Notes: generated by a model not told the origin, from the letters alone. Positions 28,817 through 41,296 are shown, counted from the first letter of the stretch. The stretch is 44,087 bases of DNA from Exiguobacterium sp. AM39-5BH (GCF_003467445.1 NZ_QSGS01000015.1:1-44087), one strand, 5' to 3'. Numbers and translations: made by a program.

Positions 28817-28845
28817 ATCATAAAACGAAATCAATTTTTTGCCAA
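28817..28845 (-). promoter_or_regulatory. sigma-A promoter of spoVG
   Basis: On the minus strand -35 TTGGCA (28840-28845), directly after the purR stop codon, a 17-base spacer and -10 TATGAT (28817-28822). The leader is about 100 bases with a small hairpin GGTTC/GAACC. In B. subtilis spoVG uses sigma-H; no clear sigma-H site was seen. Confidence 0.7.
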
Positions 28846-29670
28846 TCACTTTAAGAACTGTTCAACGTTCCCGCGTGAAATCGTGACGAGCCCTTTGTCC
28901 GAATCGACATTTGTCAATCTCATTAAACTGACGTATTCGCTCACCATCTTTTTCTCGGCACCTTCTGCTTCCATGAGTACGCCGACACCGGCAAGGTTCG
29001 CCTCGAACTCGTTCAAGAGACTCATCATCCCGCGAATCGTTCCCCCAGCTTTCATGAAATCGTCAATTAACAGCACGTTCGCACCGCGGGGCAAACTGCG
29101 ACGCGCGAGTGCCATCGTACGAATCGCCTTTGACGACCCGGACACGTAGTTGATACTCACCGTCGAACCTTCAGTGACACGGCTATCGGACCGGACGATG
29201 ACGAACGGTACCCCTAGCTGCTCAGCGACAGCGTAGGCGAGCGGTATACCTTTCGTCGCAATCGTCATGACGACATCGACTTTACGATCAGCGAACACCG
29301 AGGCGAACACTTGACCCATCGGTTTCACTTGACGTGGATTGCCGAGTACGTCCGTCAAATAGAGATAACCTCCTGGGAGCAACCGTTCCGGTTTCGACAA
29401 TTGTTCACATAAACCATCGATCATGGAGAGCGATTTATCTCTACTCCAACCCGGGATGAACATGACGCCACCGGCTGCTCCCGGTACCGTGACCAATTTC
29501 CCTGTGCCGTCATAGGCTAACATTTCACTGACGATGACCAAGTCTTCACTAATCGATGATTTGGCTGCTTTATAACGACTCGAAAACATGGATAGCGACA
29601 CGAGCTGGTGGGGATGATCCAGCAAATAGCGGGTCATATCGACGAGTCGACCACTTCTACGAATTTTCAT
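28846..29670 (-). CDS. purR: purine operon repressor PurR
   Basis: Represses purine synthesis genes and is released by PRPP. The 274-residue protein has an N-terminal winged helix (MKIRRSGRLVDMTRYLLDHP to about 74) and a phosphoribosyltransferase-like domain with the PRPP motif VLLIDDFMKAGGT near 200. It lies between ispE and spoVG; yabJ (ridA), which follows purR in B. subtilis, is missing. A PurBox-like inverted repeat lies 30-70 bases upstream, consistent with the known autoregulation. Confidence 0.96.
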   Translation of the reverse strand: MKIRRSGRLVDMTRYLLDHPHQLVSLSMFSSRYKAAKSSISEDLVIVSEMLAYDGTGKLVTVPGAAGGVMFIPGWSRDKSLSMIDGLCEQLSKPERLLPGGYLYLTDVLGNPRQVKPMGQVFASVFADRKVDVVMTIATKGIPLAYAVAEQLGVPFVIVRSDSRVTEGSTVSINYVSGSSKAIRTMALARRSLPRGANVLLIDDFMKAGGTIRGMMSLLNEFEANLAGVGVLMEAEGAEKKMVSEYVSLMRLTNVDSDKGLVTISRGNVEQFLK

Positions 29671-29698
29671 ACGGATTCTCCTTCATAATTTCAATAAT

Positions 29699-29739
29699 AG
29701 ACGAATGTTCTAAACAGAATATATCAGACTCATTCGTCT
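29699..29739 (-). promoter_or_regulatory. PurBox pair (PurR operator) before purR
   Basis: An inverted repeat AGACGAATG (29699-29707) and CATTCGTCT (29731-29739) places CGAA and TTCG 27 bases apart. This equals the spacing in B. subtilis PurBox pairs with a 17-base gap. A weak -10 TATTAT overlaps the purR-proximal box. Binding by PurR is inferred. Confidence 0.65.
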
Positions 29740-29743
29740 TTGT

Positions 29744-30607
29744 TCAATGTTTTTTGCCGAGAATCCGAACGACGAATACTTCAGGACAAAATCCTTTAAG
29801 CCCGTTATAGACACGATGCGCTTTTTGTTCATGCTCTATCAGCGCGAATACAGTCGGACCGCTTCCGCTCATGAGTACCCCATCTGCCCCACAATGGAGC
29901 ATCGTCTCTTTGATTTGGCGAACTTCCGGATGAAGTCCGAGCGTGACCGCCTCGAGGGCATTACCAAGATTTGCACAGATGCCATCAAAATCACGAGCGC
30001 GAATCGCCGTGACCATCGCTTCGGTATTCGGATGCACAATCTTCTCCATCTCCACCGCGCGATAGATGTCGGCCGTCGACACACCGATTTTCGGTTTCGC
30101 CAAGACGACGTAACACGGTGGCGGTGACGGAATCGTCTCTAACTGTTCACCGCGTCCACGCGCGATGGCCGTCCCGCCCATGACGCAAAACGATACGTCC
30201 GATCCGACCGCGGCACCGAGTTCAGCCAACTCTTCTAATGACAGGCCAAGGTTGAACAGTTCGTTCATCCCACGAAGCGTTGCGGCAGCATCGCTCGATC
30301 CGCCGGCTAGTCCGGCCGCGACCGGAATCTGCTTATCCAATACGATTTCGACACCTTGCTTGATGTCGAACCGTTTCCGCAACAATTCAGCCGCACGGTA
30401 AGCCAAATTCCGATGGTCGTTCGGCACGTAAGCATGTTCGGATTGAATCCGAATCTCGTTCGTATCGAGTACGGTTAATTCCAACCGATCCGATAAGTCT
30501 ACTGTCGTCATGACCATTTCTACTTCATGATAGCCATCTGTCCGCTTCCCAAGAACGTCAAGCGTCAAATTGATTTTTGCCGGCGCTTTCACACTGATCG
30601 TGCGCAT
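29744..30607 (-). CDS. ispE: 4-diphosphocytidyl-2-C-methyl-D-erythritol kinase
   Basis: GHMP kinase of the MEP pathway for isoprenoid precursors. The protein of about 287 residues starts [20 protein letters not shown]. It has the GHMP ATP loop [19 protein letters not shown] near 95-113, [19 protein letters not shown], and the C-terminal [16 protein letters not shown] 30607 was chosen over the longer frame because AAGGGTG lies six bases upstream and the protein then starts as in the family. It lies after veg; sspF, found between them in B. subtilis, is absent. Confidence 0.96.
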   Translation of the reverse strand: MRTISVKAPAKINLTLDVLGKRTDGYHEVEMVMTTVDLSDRLELTVLDTNEIRIQSEHAYVPNDHRNLAYRAAELLRKRFDIKQGVEIVLDKQIPVAAGLAGGSSDAAATLRGMNELFNLGLSLEELAELGAAVGSDVSFCVMGGTAIARGRGEQLETIPSPPPCYVVLAKPKIGVSTADIYRAVEMEKIVHPNTEAMVTAIRARDFDGICANLGNALEAVTLGLHPEVRQIKETMLHCGADGVLMSGSGPTVFALIEHEQKAHRVYNGLKGFCPEVFVVRILGKKH

Positions 30608-30707
30608 ATCGTTCACCCTTCCCATGTATCTCCTGTTCGCCATTGTACCGTAAACGAGCGCACAAAAAAAGAAGCAGCTGCCAATGCATCCGCCCCTCAT
30701 TTATCGT

Positions 30708-30944
30708 TCAATTGCTGAATTCAATTTTAACTGTATCCGTTAGGACATCAGCGTAGCTATATGAGACACGTTCCACGTTATGATGATCTTCATCCAATTT
30801 GACGACGAACACCGCAGGATACGTCTCAACGAGCGTTCCAAACCGAGTAACGACTTTCTTACGACCGCCGTTTGCTTTCAACGTCAATCGTTCTCCAACA
30901 TGCGATTCGAGTTTCTGTCTGATTTCTTGTAACGTCTTTGGCAT
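30708..30944 (-). CDS. veg: Veg family protein
   Basis: A 78-residue protein (MPKTLQEIRQKLESHVGERL to VKIEFSN) matching Veg of B. subtilis, a highly transcribed small protein reported to affect biofilm matrix genes; its biochemistry is unclear. The sequence is compact and basic (KANGGRKKVVTRFGTLVET), suggesting a nucleic-acid role, which is inference. ATG 30944 follows AGTGAGGTGA. Two promoters lie in the 80 bases upstream, like the tandem strong promoters of B. subtilis veg. yabG, next to it in B. subtilis, is absent. Confidence 0.93.
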   Translation of the reverse strand: MPKTLQEIRQKLESHVGERLTLKANGGRKKVVTRFGTLVETYPAVFVVKLDEDHHNVERVSYSYADVLTDTVKIEFSN

Positions 30945-30965
30945 ACGCTTCACCTCACTGTTACA

Positions 30966-30974
30966 AGTATAACA
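30966..30974 (-). promoter_or_regulatory. second veg promoter (extended -10)
   Basis: On the minus strand TGTTATACT gives an extended -10 (TATACT at 30966-30971) close to the veg start; the -35 at 17 bases (TTTATT) is weak. Confidence 0.5.
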
Positions 30975-31001
30975 CATTCTAAAAAGAAAATAAAGATTAA
31001 T

Positions 31002-32454
<1,453 letters not shown>

Positions 32455-32462
<8 letters not shown>

Positions 32463-33768
32463 CATCAGTTCCTTCTTTCTCTTCTTGCTTCGGGATGACC
32501 CAAATCGTGAGCGGTTTCCTCCCAAACGTCACCGCTTCTTCTTTCGTGTCCATCATCAAATCGATTTTATTGCCTTTGATGGCACTGCCTGTATCTAAGG
32601 CGATCGCCATCCCAAATCCTTCGACGTACACACGTGTGCCGAGTGGGATGATGGCTGGATCGACCGCGATGATTCGCATGCCTTCATACAGAATCGTGTC
32701 CGTCACATCATAACCGCTGCGCGTTAGTACTCTGCCGTCAAACGTGATTGTATCTTCCGCATTGTTCGTATACGCCGTCGCCTCGACGAGAAGCTGTTTC
32801 GCAGAGGTGAAATCCAAGACATCCTCGGCGCGAGGCGTCTCTTCGATTTTTATCTCTGCTTCCTCTCGAAACGGGCTCGACGGTTCGGTCGTTGCCGTCG
32901 CCTCTTGCTTTTGCTCTGTCTCTTGGTTCGTTTCTGGTTCAGCTACGACCTTTGTTCCAAGTTTGATGATTTGAGGGCGTACGGTTCGCAGCGTTTCCAC
33001 GCTCGTTTCGGTCCGATTTGTAATTGTACCATTTTCCACTGTCAGTGCATACCGCGTCCGTTCGAGTCCAGGTACACCGACTTGAACGACTTCGGTTTCT
33101 CCGCGCGCAAGAGTGTCGTCTTCTTCTGTGATGATTTCAAACGGGATGAGTCGACTTTCATACTGCACGACGTCGCGACTCACGTTGACTGTGATTGTCA
33201 TCCCGTCTCGTACTGGAGTCGATAACGCCGGTTCGACGGTATCTTTGTCAGACACCGTCACATTCGCCCCCTGTAGCGCCTGCTCGACAGTTTGGGCCAT
33301 CGTATACACCGTCTTCGCCTCGTCGCCGACAATGACATCGAGGGCGACGACAGGCTGATAGCGGATGGTCATGCCTGATGTGATGGGGGTGCGAATGCCC
33401 GGGTACACATCGTCCCCGTCACGGACACTCACCCCGTAACGAAGCAACACGTCCTCGACCGTCCGCTCACGCGTCTCGATCGTCTCGGTTTGTCCGTAAC
33501 CGATCTGGAGCGAGACGGTGCGGGCCCGCTCGATTTGAATGACTCGGTCGAGCGGGATGTCCGCACTCAAAGCCGGCGTTACAACGTCGGTTTCATCAAT
33601 GGTAATGCCAGTCTCTTCTAACACTTCTAACACCGATTCACCTCGGCTCTCGTATACCGTCGTCACTCCATCATCAATAATCGTGATAGCTTCAGGCTGC
33701 ATTGCCATATAGGTGATTACGGATGCAACCACCACACCGAGGCTCAATACAAGTCGTCTGAACATCAT
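32455..33768 (-). CDS. YabE-like cell-wall protein (DUF348 repeats, G5, 3D domain)
   Basis: The 437-residue exported or membrane-anchored protein has an N-terminal hydrophobic segment (about 5-23). Three DUF348 repeats follow at about 28-68, 84-125 and 140-182, a G5 domain near 195-275, a Glu/Thr-rich linker and a C-terminal 3D domain (about 327-425). The 3D domain carries its aspartates in AVDPAIIPLGTRVYV and ALDTGSAIKGNKIDL. The layout matches B. subtilis YabE, an Rpf/Sps-type protein likely to cut peptidoglycan glycan strands. It overlaps tatD by four bases and rnmV by eight. An antisense RNA controls yabE in B. subtilis; I saw no proof of one here. Confidence 0.92.
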
Positions 33769-34532
33769 GGAAGACGGAACAGACGCTTCGCATTAGCGGT
33801 CGTCGCCTCTGCAAGTGCGTCGTAGGACATGTCACGTAGCGATGCAATCTCTTCGGCGACATATGTGACGTAAGCCGGTTCATTCCGCTTACCGCGGAAC
33901 GGTGTCGGTGTTAAATATGGGCAGTCTGTTTCCACGAGGAGACGATCGAGCGGTACTTGTTGCGCCACTGCTTTCGGTACTTTGGCATTTTTGAACGTCA
34001 CCGGTCCCCCGAGAGAAATATAGAAGTTCAAACGCAAACAACGCTCCAACAATTCGACGGACATGCTGTAACTATGGAACACGCCACCGACCTCTTCAGC
34101 ATGTTCTTCTTCTAAAATATCGAGTACGTCAGCGGTTGCTTCTCGGTTATGAATCACGATCGGCATGTTCGTCCGCTTCGCGATGGCGATTTGTTGCCGG
34201 AACACGCGTTGTTGAACGTCTTTCTCTGATTTATCCCAATGGTAGTCGAGCCCAATCTCTCCGAGCGCCATCACTTTCGGATGATTCATCAATGTTTCGA
34301 TTCTTGCTAAATCGGCCTCCGTGCAATCGACGGCGTCGACCGGATGCCAACCGACGATCGCATAAATATCTTCATACGTTTCCGCGAGCTCGATCGCGCG
34401 CGTGATGGTCGGATTGTCGAACCCGACGACAAGCATCGGGGATACGCCAGCCGCACGAGCCCGTTCAATCGTCGCTTCGACGTCCTCATTGAACTGTTCG
34501 GCATTGATATGGGTATGTGTATCAATCAACAT
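33765..34532 (-). CDS. tatD: TatD family hydrolase
   Basis: Metal-dependent hydrolase (YabD type), reported as a DNase in several bacteria; the physiological substrate is uncertain. The 255-residue TIM-barrel protein has the metal ligands DTHTHIN near residue 4, ALGEIGLDYHWDKS near 90, VIHNREA near 128 and LVETDCPYLTP near 200. ATG 34532 follows AAGGAGG. It lies between metG and the yabE-like gene as in B. subtilis. A terminator-like hairpin stands directly before its ribosome site. Confidence 0.93.
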   Translation of the reverse strand: MLIDTHTHINAEQFNEDVEATIERARAAGVSPMLVVGFDNPTITRAIELAETYEDIYAIVGWHPVDAVDCTEADLARIETLMNHPKVMALGEIGLDYHWDKSEKDVQQRVFRQQIAIAKRTNMPIVIHNREATADVLDILEEEHAEEVGGVFHSYSMSVELLERCLRLNFYISLGGPVTFKNAKVPKAVAQQVPLDRLLVETDCPYLTPTPFRGKRNEPAYVTYVAEEIASLRDMSYDALAEATTANAKRLFRLP

Positions 34533-34553
34533 GGTGGTTCCTCCTTATATAGA

Positions 34554-34577
34554 CAAAGAGGGAGACCGAAGTCTCCC
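34554..34577 (-). terminator. terminator-like hairpin between metG and tatD
   Basis: Stem GGGAGAC with GTCTCCC capped by a TTCG tetraloop, followed by TCTTTG, a poor T-run, on the minus strand. The tatD ribosome site follows within about 10 bases. Confidence 0.55.
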
Positions 34578-34585
34578 CCAAACGA

Positions 34586-36634
<2,049 letters not shown>

Positions 36635-36743
36635 CTACTCATAAAATATGTTCCAAAAAAATCCTTTCTTTGTTTCGCATTCTAACTTTCGGGGAAATTT
36701 AGGTATATATCGATTCCATATCGTCATTTTTCAAAAATGTAGA

Positions 36744-36777
36744 TTTCCAATAGTAAGCAGTTGACTACAATTGGAAA
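36744..36777. promoter_or_regulatory. inverted repeat TTTCCAAT/ATTGGAAA around the abrB -35
   Basis: Eight-base arms (36744-36751 and 36770-36777) separated by 18 bases enclose the -35 TTGACT of abrB. The arms resemble those of the metG palindrome. Confidence 0.5.
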
Positions 36778-36789
36778 GTTTAGTATGCT
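36761..36789 (+). promoter_or_regulatory. sigma-A promoter of abrB
   Basis: -35 TTGACT (36761-36766), a 17-base spacer and -10 TATGCT (36784-36789), giving a start near 36796 and a leader of about 75 bases. Confidence 0.75.
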
Positions 36790-36806
36790 TTTTGCTGTAG
36801 TAAAAT

Positions 36807-36823
36807 TGTCGAATTTTGACGAT
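36807..36823 (+). promoter_or_regulatory. two 0A-box-like sites in the abrB leader
   Basis: TGTCGAA (36807-36813) matches the Spo0A box exactly. A second copy, TGACGAT (36817-36823), has one mismatch and lies exactly ten bases later, just after the predicted transcription start. B. subtilis abrB has 0A boxes in the same place, where Spo0A-P represses it. Confidence 0.55.
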
Positions 36824-36869
36824 TCATGTCACCAAGAGATTTCGACACCATTGGAGGAGGAAACACAAA

Positions 36870-37163
36870 ATGAAATCTACAGGTATCGTACGGAAAGTTG
36901 ATGAGCTCGGTCGTGTCGTCATTCCAATCGAATTGCGCCGCACACTCGGGATCGCTGAGAAAGATGCTCTTGAAATCTACGTCGACAACGATCAAATCGT
37001 GTTGAAAAAATACAAACCGAACATGACTTGTCAAGTAACAGGCGAAGTATCAGATGACAACTTCAAGTTGGCTGACGGTAAATTAATCCTTTCACCAGAA
37101 GGCGCACAACGCGTTCTCGTCGAGTTGAAAAACATGCTCGAAAACTACTACAGCGAAGAGTAA
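36870..37163 (+). CDS. abrB: transition-state regulator AbrB
   Basis: DNA-binding global regulator of post-exponential genes. The 97-residue protein has the N-terminal swapped-hairpin domain (MKSTGIVRKVDELGRVVIPI, ELRRTLGIAEKDALEIYVD) with the basic DNA-contact residues, and the usual C-terminal dimerisation half. The Cys of the MTCQVTG segment is kept. ATG 36870 has a strong GGAGGAGG upstream. It is the only plus-strand gene in the window, divergent from metG and convergent with rsmI, as in B. subtilis. Confidence 0.96.
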   Translation: MKSTGIVRKVDELGRVVIPIELRRTLGIAEKDALEIYVDNDQIVLKKYKPNMTCQVTGEVSDDNFKLADGKLILSPEGAQRVLVELKNMLENYYSEE

Positions 37164-37191
37164 GCAAGGAATTCCTTGCTTACTCTTTTTT
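37158..37191 (+). terminator. abrB terminator overlapping the rsmI end
   Basis: A perfect 28-base palindrome (two 14-base halves around GAATTC, 37158-37185) followed by TTTTTT on the plus strand. It starts at the last abrB codons and runs past the stop codon of the convergent rsmI (37180). Confidence 0.88.
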
Positions 37192-38048
37192 GTCGACTTG
37201 ATGATAGGCGTCATAGACCTCCCTTCGCGATAAGCCACGTTCTTTAGCGACTTGTTTGATAGCGGCATTCGGCTTTAATCCGTCCTCAATGTAACGGTCG
37301 ACGTGCTCGAGGGGCGATAGCGCCTCCCACCAGTCATGCGTCGGTGCCGCTTCTGTCGATCCTTCCACCATGACGACGAATTCGCCGCGTACTTCACCTT
37401 CGCACCAGACAAGCGCTTCTTCTACCGTCCCTCGTAAAAACTCTTCAAACGTTTTCGTCAACTCTCGCCCGAGAACGAGTTGCCGATTGCCGAACACATC
37501 TTGAATCCCGGTCAGCATCTCTTTCAACCGATGTGGCGCTTCATAGAAAATGATGGTGCCCGGTTCATATTGTAAGGATGACAACACATCGAGCCGCTCT
37601 TTCTTTTTGCGTGGCAAGAATCCATAATACAAAAATCGCTCGGTCGCAAGGCAGATGCGACAAGTGCCGTCAACGCTGCGTTCGCTCCAGGGAGCACGAC
37701 GACGGGGAGCTTCGCTTGTATGGCCAGCCGCACGAGGTCGCTTCCTGGGTCCGAAATCCCTGGCATGCCCGCGTCTGAGACGACGGCGACCGACTTGCCC
37801 GCCTCGATATCCTCGATTAAGCGCGGGCCACTCACGTGCTTATTGTGCTCATGGTAGCTGACTAGTTTCGTCTCGATACCGAAATGGCGACAGAGTTTCA
37901 TCGTTTGGCGCGTGTCTTCAGCCGCAATCAAATCGACTTCTCCTAGAATTCGAACCGCCCGATACGTCATATCTTCTAAATTTCCGATCGGCGTCGGCAC
38001 AACGTAAAGGGTAGGCCGGTCAGTCTGATAACTTTTTTGTGAGTTCAT
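37180..38048 (-). pseudogene. rsmI: 16S rRNA (cytidine1402-2'-O)-methyltransferase, frameshifted as sequenced
   Basis: RsmI (YabC-like, SAM tetrapyrrole-methylase fold) 2'-O-methylates C1402 of 16S rRNA. The first frame from ATG 38048 has LYVVPTPIGNLEDMTYRAV, LIAAEDTRQTMKLC and VSDAGMPGISDPG, and breaks after LTALVASAL. The second frame continues FLYYGFLPRKKKERLDVL and IFYEAPHRLKEML, then ELTKTFEE, to the stop. Restoring one C at about 37645-37648 (TTG before CGACC) joins them into about 289 residues, the normal size. It overlaps the GIY-YIG gene start region by 29 bases. Confidence 0.92.
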
Positions 38049-38298
38049 TACTCGTTCCCTCCATCAATTGCTGTTTTTGAGCCCGCGTGAGTTGTTTGAT
38101 GGACCATTCGTACTGCATGGCTTCGCGTTTGGTCGCAAACGACCTGACATATCGCAACGTCACCGGGAGACGAGCTCGTGTATATTTCGCACCTTTGCCG
38201 TTGTTATGCACTTCCATCCGCTTCTCCACATCCGTCGTATATCCGGTATAGTACGTGCCATCGTTGCACTCGAGAATATAGGCAAAGTACTTACGCAT
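38020..38298 (-). CDS. GIY-YIG nuclease family protein (YazA/UPF0213)
   Basis: A 92-residue single-domain protein: MRKYFAYILECNDGTYYTGY with the YIL...YTGYT pair of the GIY-YIG fold, RMEVHNNGKGAKYTRARLPV and a conserved Glu in AMQYEWSIKQLTRAQK. Members of this family resemble the nuclease domain of UvrC, but their role is unknown. ATG 38298 gives the family start and overlaps the methylase stop by eight bases. B. subtilis has yazA in the same place. Confidence 0.92.
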   Translation of the reverse strand: MRKYFAYILECNDGTYYTGYTTDVEKRMEVHNNGKGAKYTRARLPVTLRYVRSFATKREAMQYEWSIKQLTRAQKQQLMEGTSNELTKKLSD

Positions 38299-39025
38299 CG
38301 AGGATTGTCCGCATGTCGCTCGTATACGTGTCATCTTCCTCATAAACGATGAACGGAGGTAAGATTGTGAGCCCTGCTTTTCCATCTTTCGACCCCTCTA
38401 TTAACAATGTGTTCGCGTCTCGACCTTGCTTCGGATAAACGAGTTGCATTCGTTTCGGTTCAATCCGATACGCCCGCATGAGCGTCAGAATGTCGAGCAA
38501 TCGTTCCGGACGATGGACGAAGGCCACCTTCCCACCCGGTTTGACGAGTTGACTGGCGGAACGGATACAGTCTTCTAATGTGCAAAGGACTTCATGCCGT
38601 GCAATCGTATGATGTTCATTTTGATTGCGTAGCGAGGTCTCGTTCGCCAAAAAATAAGGGGGGTTGCACGTGACGACATCGTAACGGGCATGTCCGAGCT
38701 GCGTCGCTGCCGTTTTTACATCGCCTTCAACGATGTGCAGCCGCTCTTCCAATCCGTTGACAGCAATGCTTCGGTTGGCCATGTCGACGAGGCGAGGCTG
38801 GATTTCCACACCAGTGACCGTCCCTTTCGTTCGATATGATAAAAAGAGCGGAATCGCCCCCGTGCCGGCGCACAAATCGACGAGCTTTCCTTTTTGAATC
38901 GGCACCCATACAAATTCGGCGAGTAATACGGCATCCAATGAAAATGAAAAAACGTCATCACTTTGAATGATTTTGCCGGGACGCCCTAACAAATCATCAA
39001 GACGTTCACCTTGTTTAACAGTCAC
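38291..39025 (-). CDS. TrmN6-like tRNA (adenine37-N6)-methyltransferase (YabB)
   Basis: A 244-residue SAM-dependent methylase with the SAM loop LVDLCAGTGAIPLFLS near residue 47 and the catalytic NPPY motif of N6-adenine methylases (VVTCNPPYFLANE). E. coli TrmN6 (YfiC) modifies A37 of tRNA-Val; the exact target here is not shown. The start is GTG 39025, seven bases after AGGAGGG. A GC-rich hairpin stands just upstream. It begins the trmN6-yazA-rsmI RNA-modification group. Confidence 0.9.
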   Translation of the reverse strand: MTVKQGERLDDLLGRPGKIIQSDDVFSFSLDAVLLAEFVWVPIQKGKLVDLCAGTGAIPLFLSYRTKGTVTGVEIQPRLVDMANRSIAVNGLEERLHIVEGDVKTAATQLGHARYDVVTCNPPYFLANETSLRNQNEHHTIARHEVLCTLEDCIRSASQLVKPGGKVAFVHRPERLLDILTLMRAYRIEPKRMQLVYPKQGRDANTLLIEGSKDGKAGLTILPPFIVYEEDDTYTSDMRTILDA

Positions 39026-39050
39026 GCCATTTCCCTCCTACATAACGTAC

Positions 39051-39085
39051 AAAGGCGACGGACGGGAACACCCCCGTCTATCGCC
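39051..39085 (-). terminator. terminator-like hairpin between yabA and the methylase gene
   Basis: Stem GGCGA..GACGGG with CCCGTC..TCGCC, interrupted by a two-base internal loop, followed by only TTTG on the minus strand. It lies directly before the ribosome binding site of the next gene. Confidence 0.5.
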
Positions 39086-39090
39086 CCTTA

Positions 39091-39435
39091 TTAATGTTTA
39101 TTTAGCATCGACATGCAGAAGAGACAGTCTCCGTCTTTTCTGACTTGTCCATAGTGCAAATTACAAATGTGAAATCCTTCTTGGTATAACGCCGCCAGAT
39201 TGTTCTGTCCTTTTCCGGACAACGCAATTTGGGGATCCCCATCAGGCGTCTCGACTTCTGCAAGTTGCTCCACTTTTTCACGCAAATGATGGTTTTCGAG
39301 ATACATGTGTTGGTTTTCTTCGAGCAAATAGGCGAGTTGCTCTTTGAGCACCCCTAAATGCTCCGTCAACAATTGCATTTGTTGCTCGATCGCATCGACC
39401 CGCATCATGACTTCCTTTTTATCCATTCTTTCCAC
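39091..39435 (-). CDS. yabA: replication initiation control protein YabA
   Basis: Negative regulator of DnaA-dependent initiation that binds DnaA and DnaN. The 114-residue protein has an N-terminal coiled coil (about 5-65) used for tetramerisation and a C-terminal zinc module [20 protein letters not shown] with His and three Cys. GTG 39435 has GGGG nine bases upstream; ATG 39426 would give the family start MDKKE but has poor ribosome-site spacing. It follows ricT by 14 bases. Confidence 0.93.
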   Translation of the reverse strand: MERMDKKEVMMRVDAIEQQMQLLTEHLGVLKEQLAYLLEENQHMYLENHHLREKVEQLAEVETPDGDPQIALSGKGQNNLAALYQEGFHICNLHYGQVRKDGDCLFCMSMLNKH

Positions 39436-39449
39436 TGCTCAGCACCCCA

Positions 39450-40280
39450 TCACTGTTTCGACGGTTTTCGTTTGACTGCACCGACCTCGACGAGCTCGTC
39501 GATTGTATACGTCACAACACGGGTCCGATCGTTCAACTCGACTTGAATCAATTGATCCAAGATATTGAGACCGATAACACGTCCGTCACCTTCTGGAATT
39601 TTGATTCGTTTTCCGACGTCTGGTAAATCCCGTTTCAATTCTTCATACGTATCATTCTCGTATTTCAGACAGCACATGAGACGACCACACACACCGGAGA
39701 TTTTATTCGGATTCAAGGATAAGTTCTGATCCTTGGCCATTTTAATCGATACCGGCTCAAATTCCCCTAAAAACGAGGAGCAGCACAACACACGACCACA
39801 AGGCCCGATTCCGCTCAGCAGTTTCGCTTCGTCCCGAACTCCAATTTGACGGAGTTCAATCCGGGTGCGAAACACACTTGCTAAATCTTTGACGAGTTCC
39901 CGAAAATCAACGCGCCCCTCTGCCGTGAAATAAAAGATGACTTTATTACGATCAAATGTATACTCAACATCGACTAACTTCATTTCAAGTCGATGTTCAC
40001 GAATTTTTTCTTCACAGACGGCGTGAGCGTCAAATGCTGCCAATCGATTGTCTTGAACGATTTCGGCATCTTTTTGATCGGCGACACGAAGGATTGTCTT
40101 TAACGGCAATACTACTTCGTCTTCACCCAGTTGCTTACCAACTTGGACGACTTCACCGTATTCGATGCCTCGTACCGTCTCTACGATGACATGGTCTCCA
40201 CGTTCAAGCGTTGCTTCGCCTGGTGAAAAGTAATAGATTTTTCCCGCTTCTTTAAAACGGACTCCGACTACTTCAAGCAC
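39450..40280 (-). CDS. ricT: RicT/YaaT PSP1-domain protein
   Basis: Part of the RicAFT (Y-) complex that binds Fe-S clusters and stimulates RNase Y cleavage of certain mRNAs in B. subtilis. The 276-residue protein has a PSP1 domain and two cysteine groups, GPCGRVLCCSSFLGEFEP and GVCGRLMCCLKYE, fitting metal-cluster binding. The start is GTG 40280, after AAAGGA. Partners ricA and ricF are not in this window. Confidence 0.93.
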   Translation of the reverse strand: MLEVVGVRFKEAGKIYYFSPGEATLERGDHVIVETVRGIEYGEVVQVGKQLGEDEVVLPLKTILRVADQKDAEIVQDNRLAAFDAHAVCEEKIREHRLEMKLVDVEYTFDRNKVIFYFTAEGRVDFRELVKDLASVFRTRIELRQIGVRDEAKLLSGIGPCGRVLCCSSFLGEFEPVSIKMAKDQNLSLNPNKISGVCGRLMCCLKYENDTYEELKRDLPDVGKRIKIPEGDGRVIGLNILDQLIQVELNDRTRVVTYTIDELVEVGAVKRKPSKQ

Positions 40281-40286
40281 GCTCTC

Positions 40287-41296
40287 CTATCCTTTCTGCA
40301 AATCGAACGTTAACCGTTCGAACGTTAATTGAGGATTGACGTTTGCCTCAAGCCGTCGAATCGCCTCATGGACAGATTCAATAGCATGGACGATTTTATG
40401 AACCGGACAATCTTTTACAAACGCGGTATATAGCGCTTGTTCTTTCGTGAACAACTCCGGAACATAGTCTGTTCGCACTTTGAAGTGGAGCGCTTGCTCC
40501 AACCAATTTCCGAACAGCTCGAGACCGACTCGCAATTCATTCCGTCCTTTAAAATGACCGAGCCATTTTTCTTGGGCGAATAAAAGCAATTCTTGCGGGC
40601 GTTTTGTCAATACTTCAACTAATTGTACCACTAGCCCATACGCCTGTACAAACCAGTCGTTGTGAAGCGCCTCACGCGCGTCTTCGAATTTCGGATATGT
40701 CTCTAAAGCAAGACGCGCTAAATCGCTCGTACATTGCACGTCTGCGACCAACGTTTCCACGAGGCGTTCTCGATCAATCGGTCGAAACACTAAATGCTGA
40801 GCCCGCGAGCGAATGGTTGGTAATAGGAGTTGCGGCTGGGTCGTCACCAAGATGGCCAGTTTCCCAACGCCCGGTTCTTCGAAAAACTTTAAGAGACTGT
40901 TGGCCGCCTGAGGTGTCATTTTATGCGCTTGATGGATGACATATATTTGCCGGTCTCCTTCTGCTCCACGTAGCGACAAGTCGCTCAACAATTGTTGAAC
41001 TTGTTCCTTTTTGATACTGGCCCCATCCGGTTCCACTTCCATATAGTCGACGAGGTTGCCCGAATCCATCCGTCTACAGTTTCGACAACTACCACACGGC
41101 TCTATTCCGTCAGGCGACTCGCAAAAAAGGGATTTTGCAAACAGTTGCGCCGTCTCAATTAAATAAGGTTCATAATCTCCTGAGAAAATATAGGCGTGAC
41201 CCACCTTTTGAGCGACAATCGAATTTTCAATCACTTTGGCGATAACCGTTTGAGATTTCGCTAACTCTTGAAAGCTCATATTCGTGACCGTTCCCA

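Noticed and set aside
28711..28845. Sigma-H promoter for spoVG
   Set aside because: A GAAAGGGTATA stretch resembles a -35, but no matching -10 lies at the right distance; a sigma-A promoter fits better.
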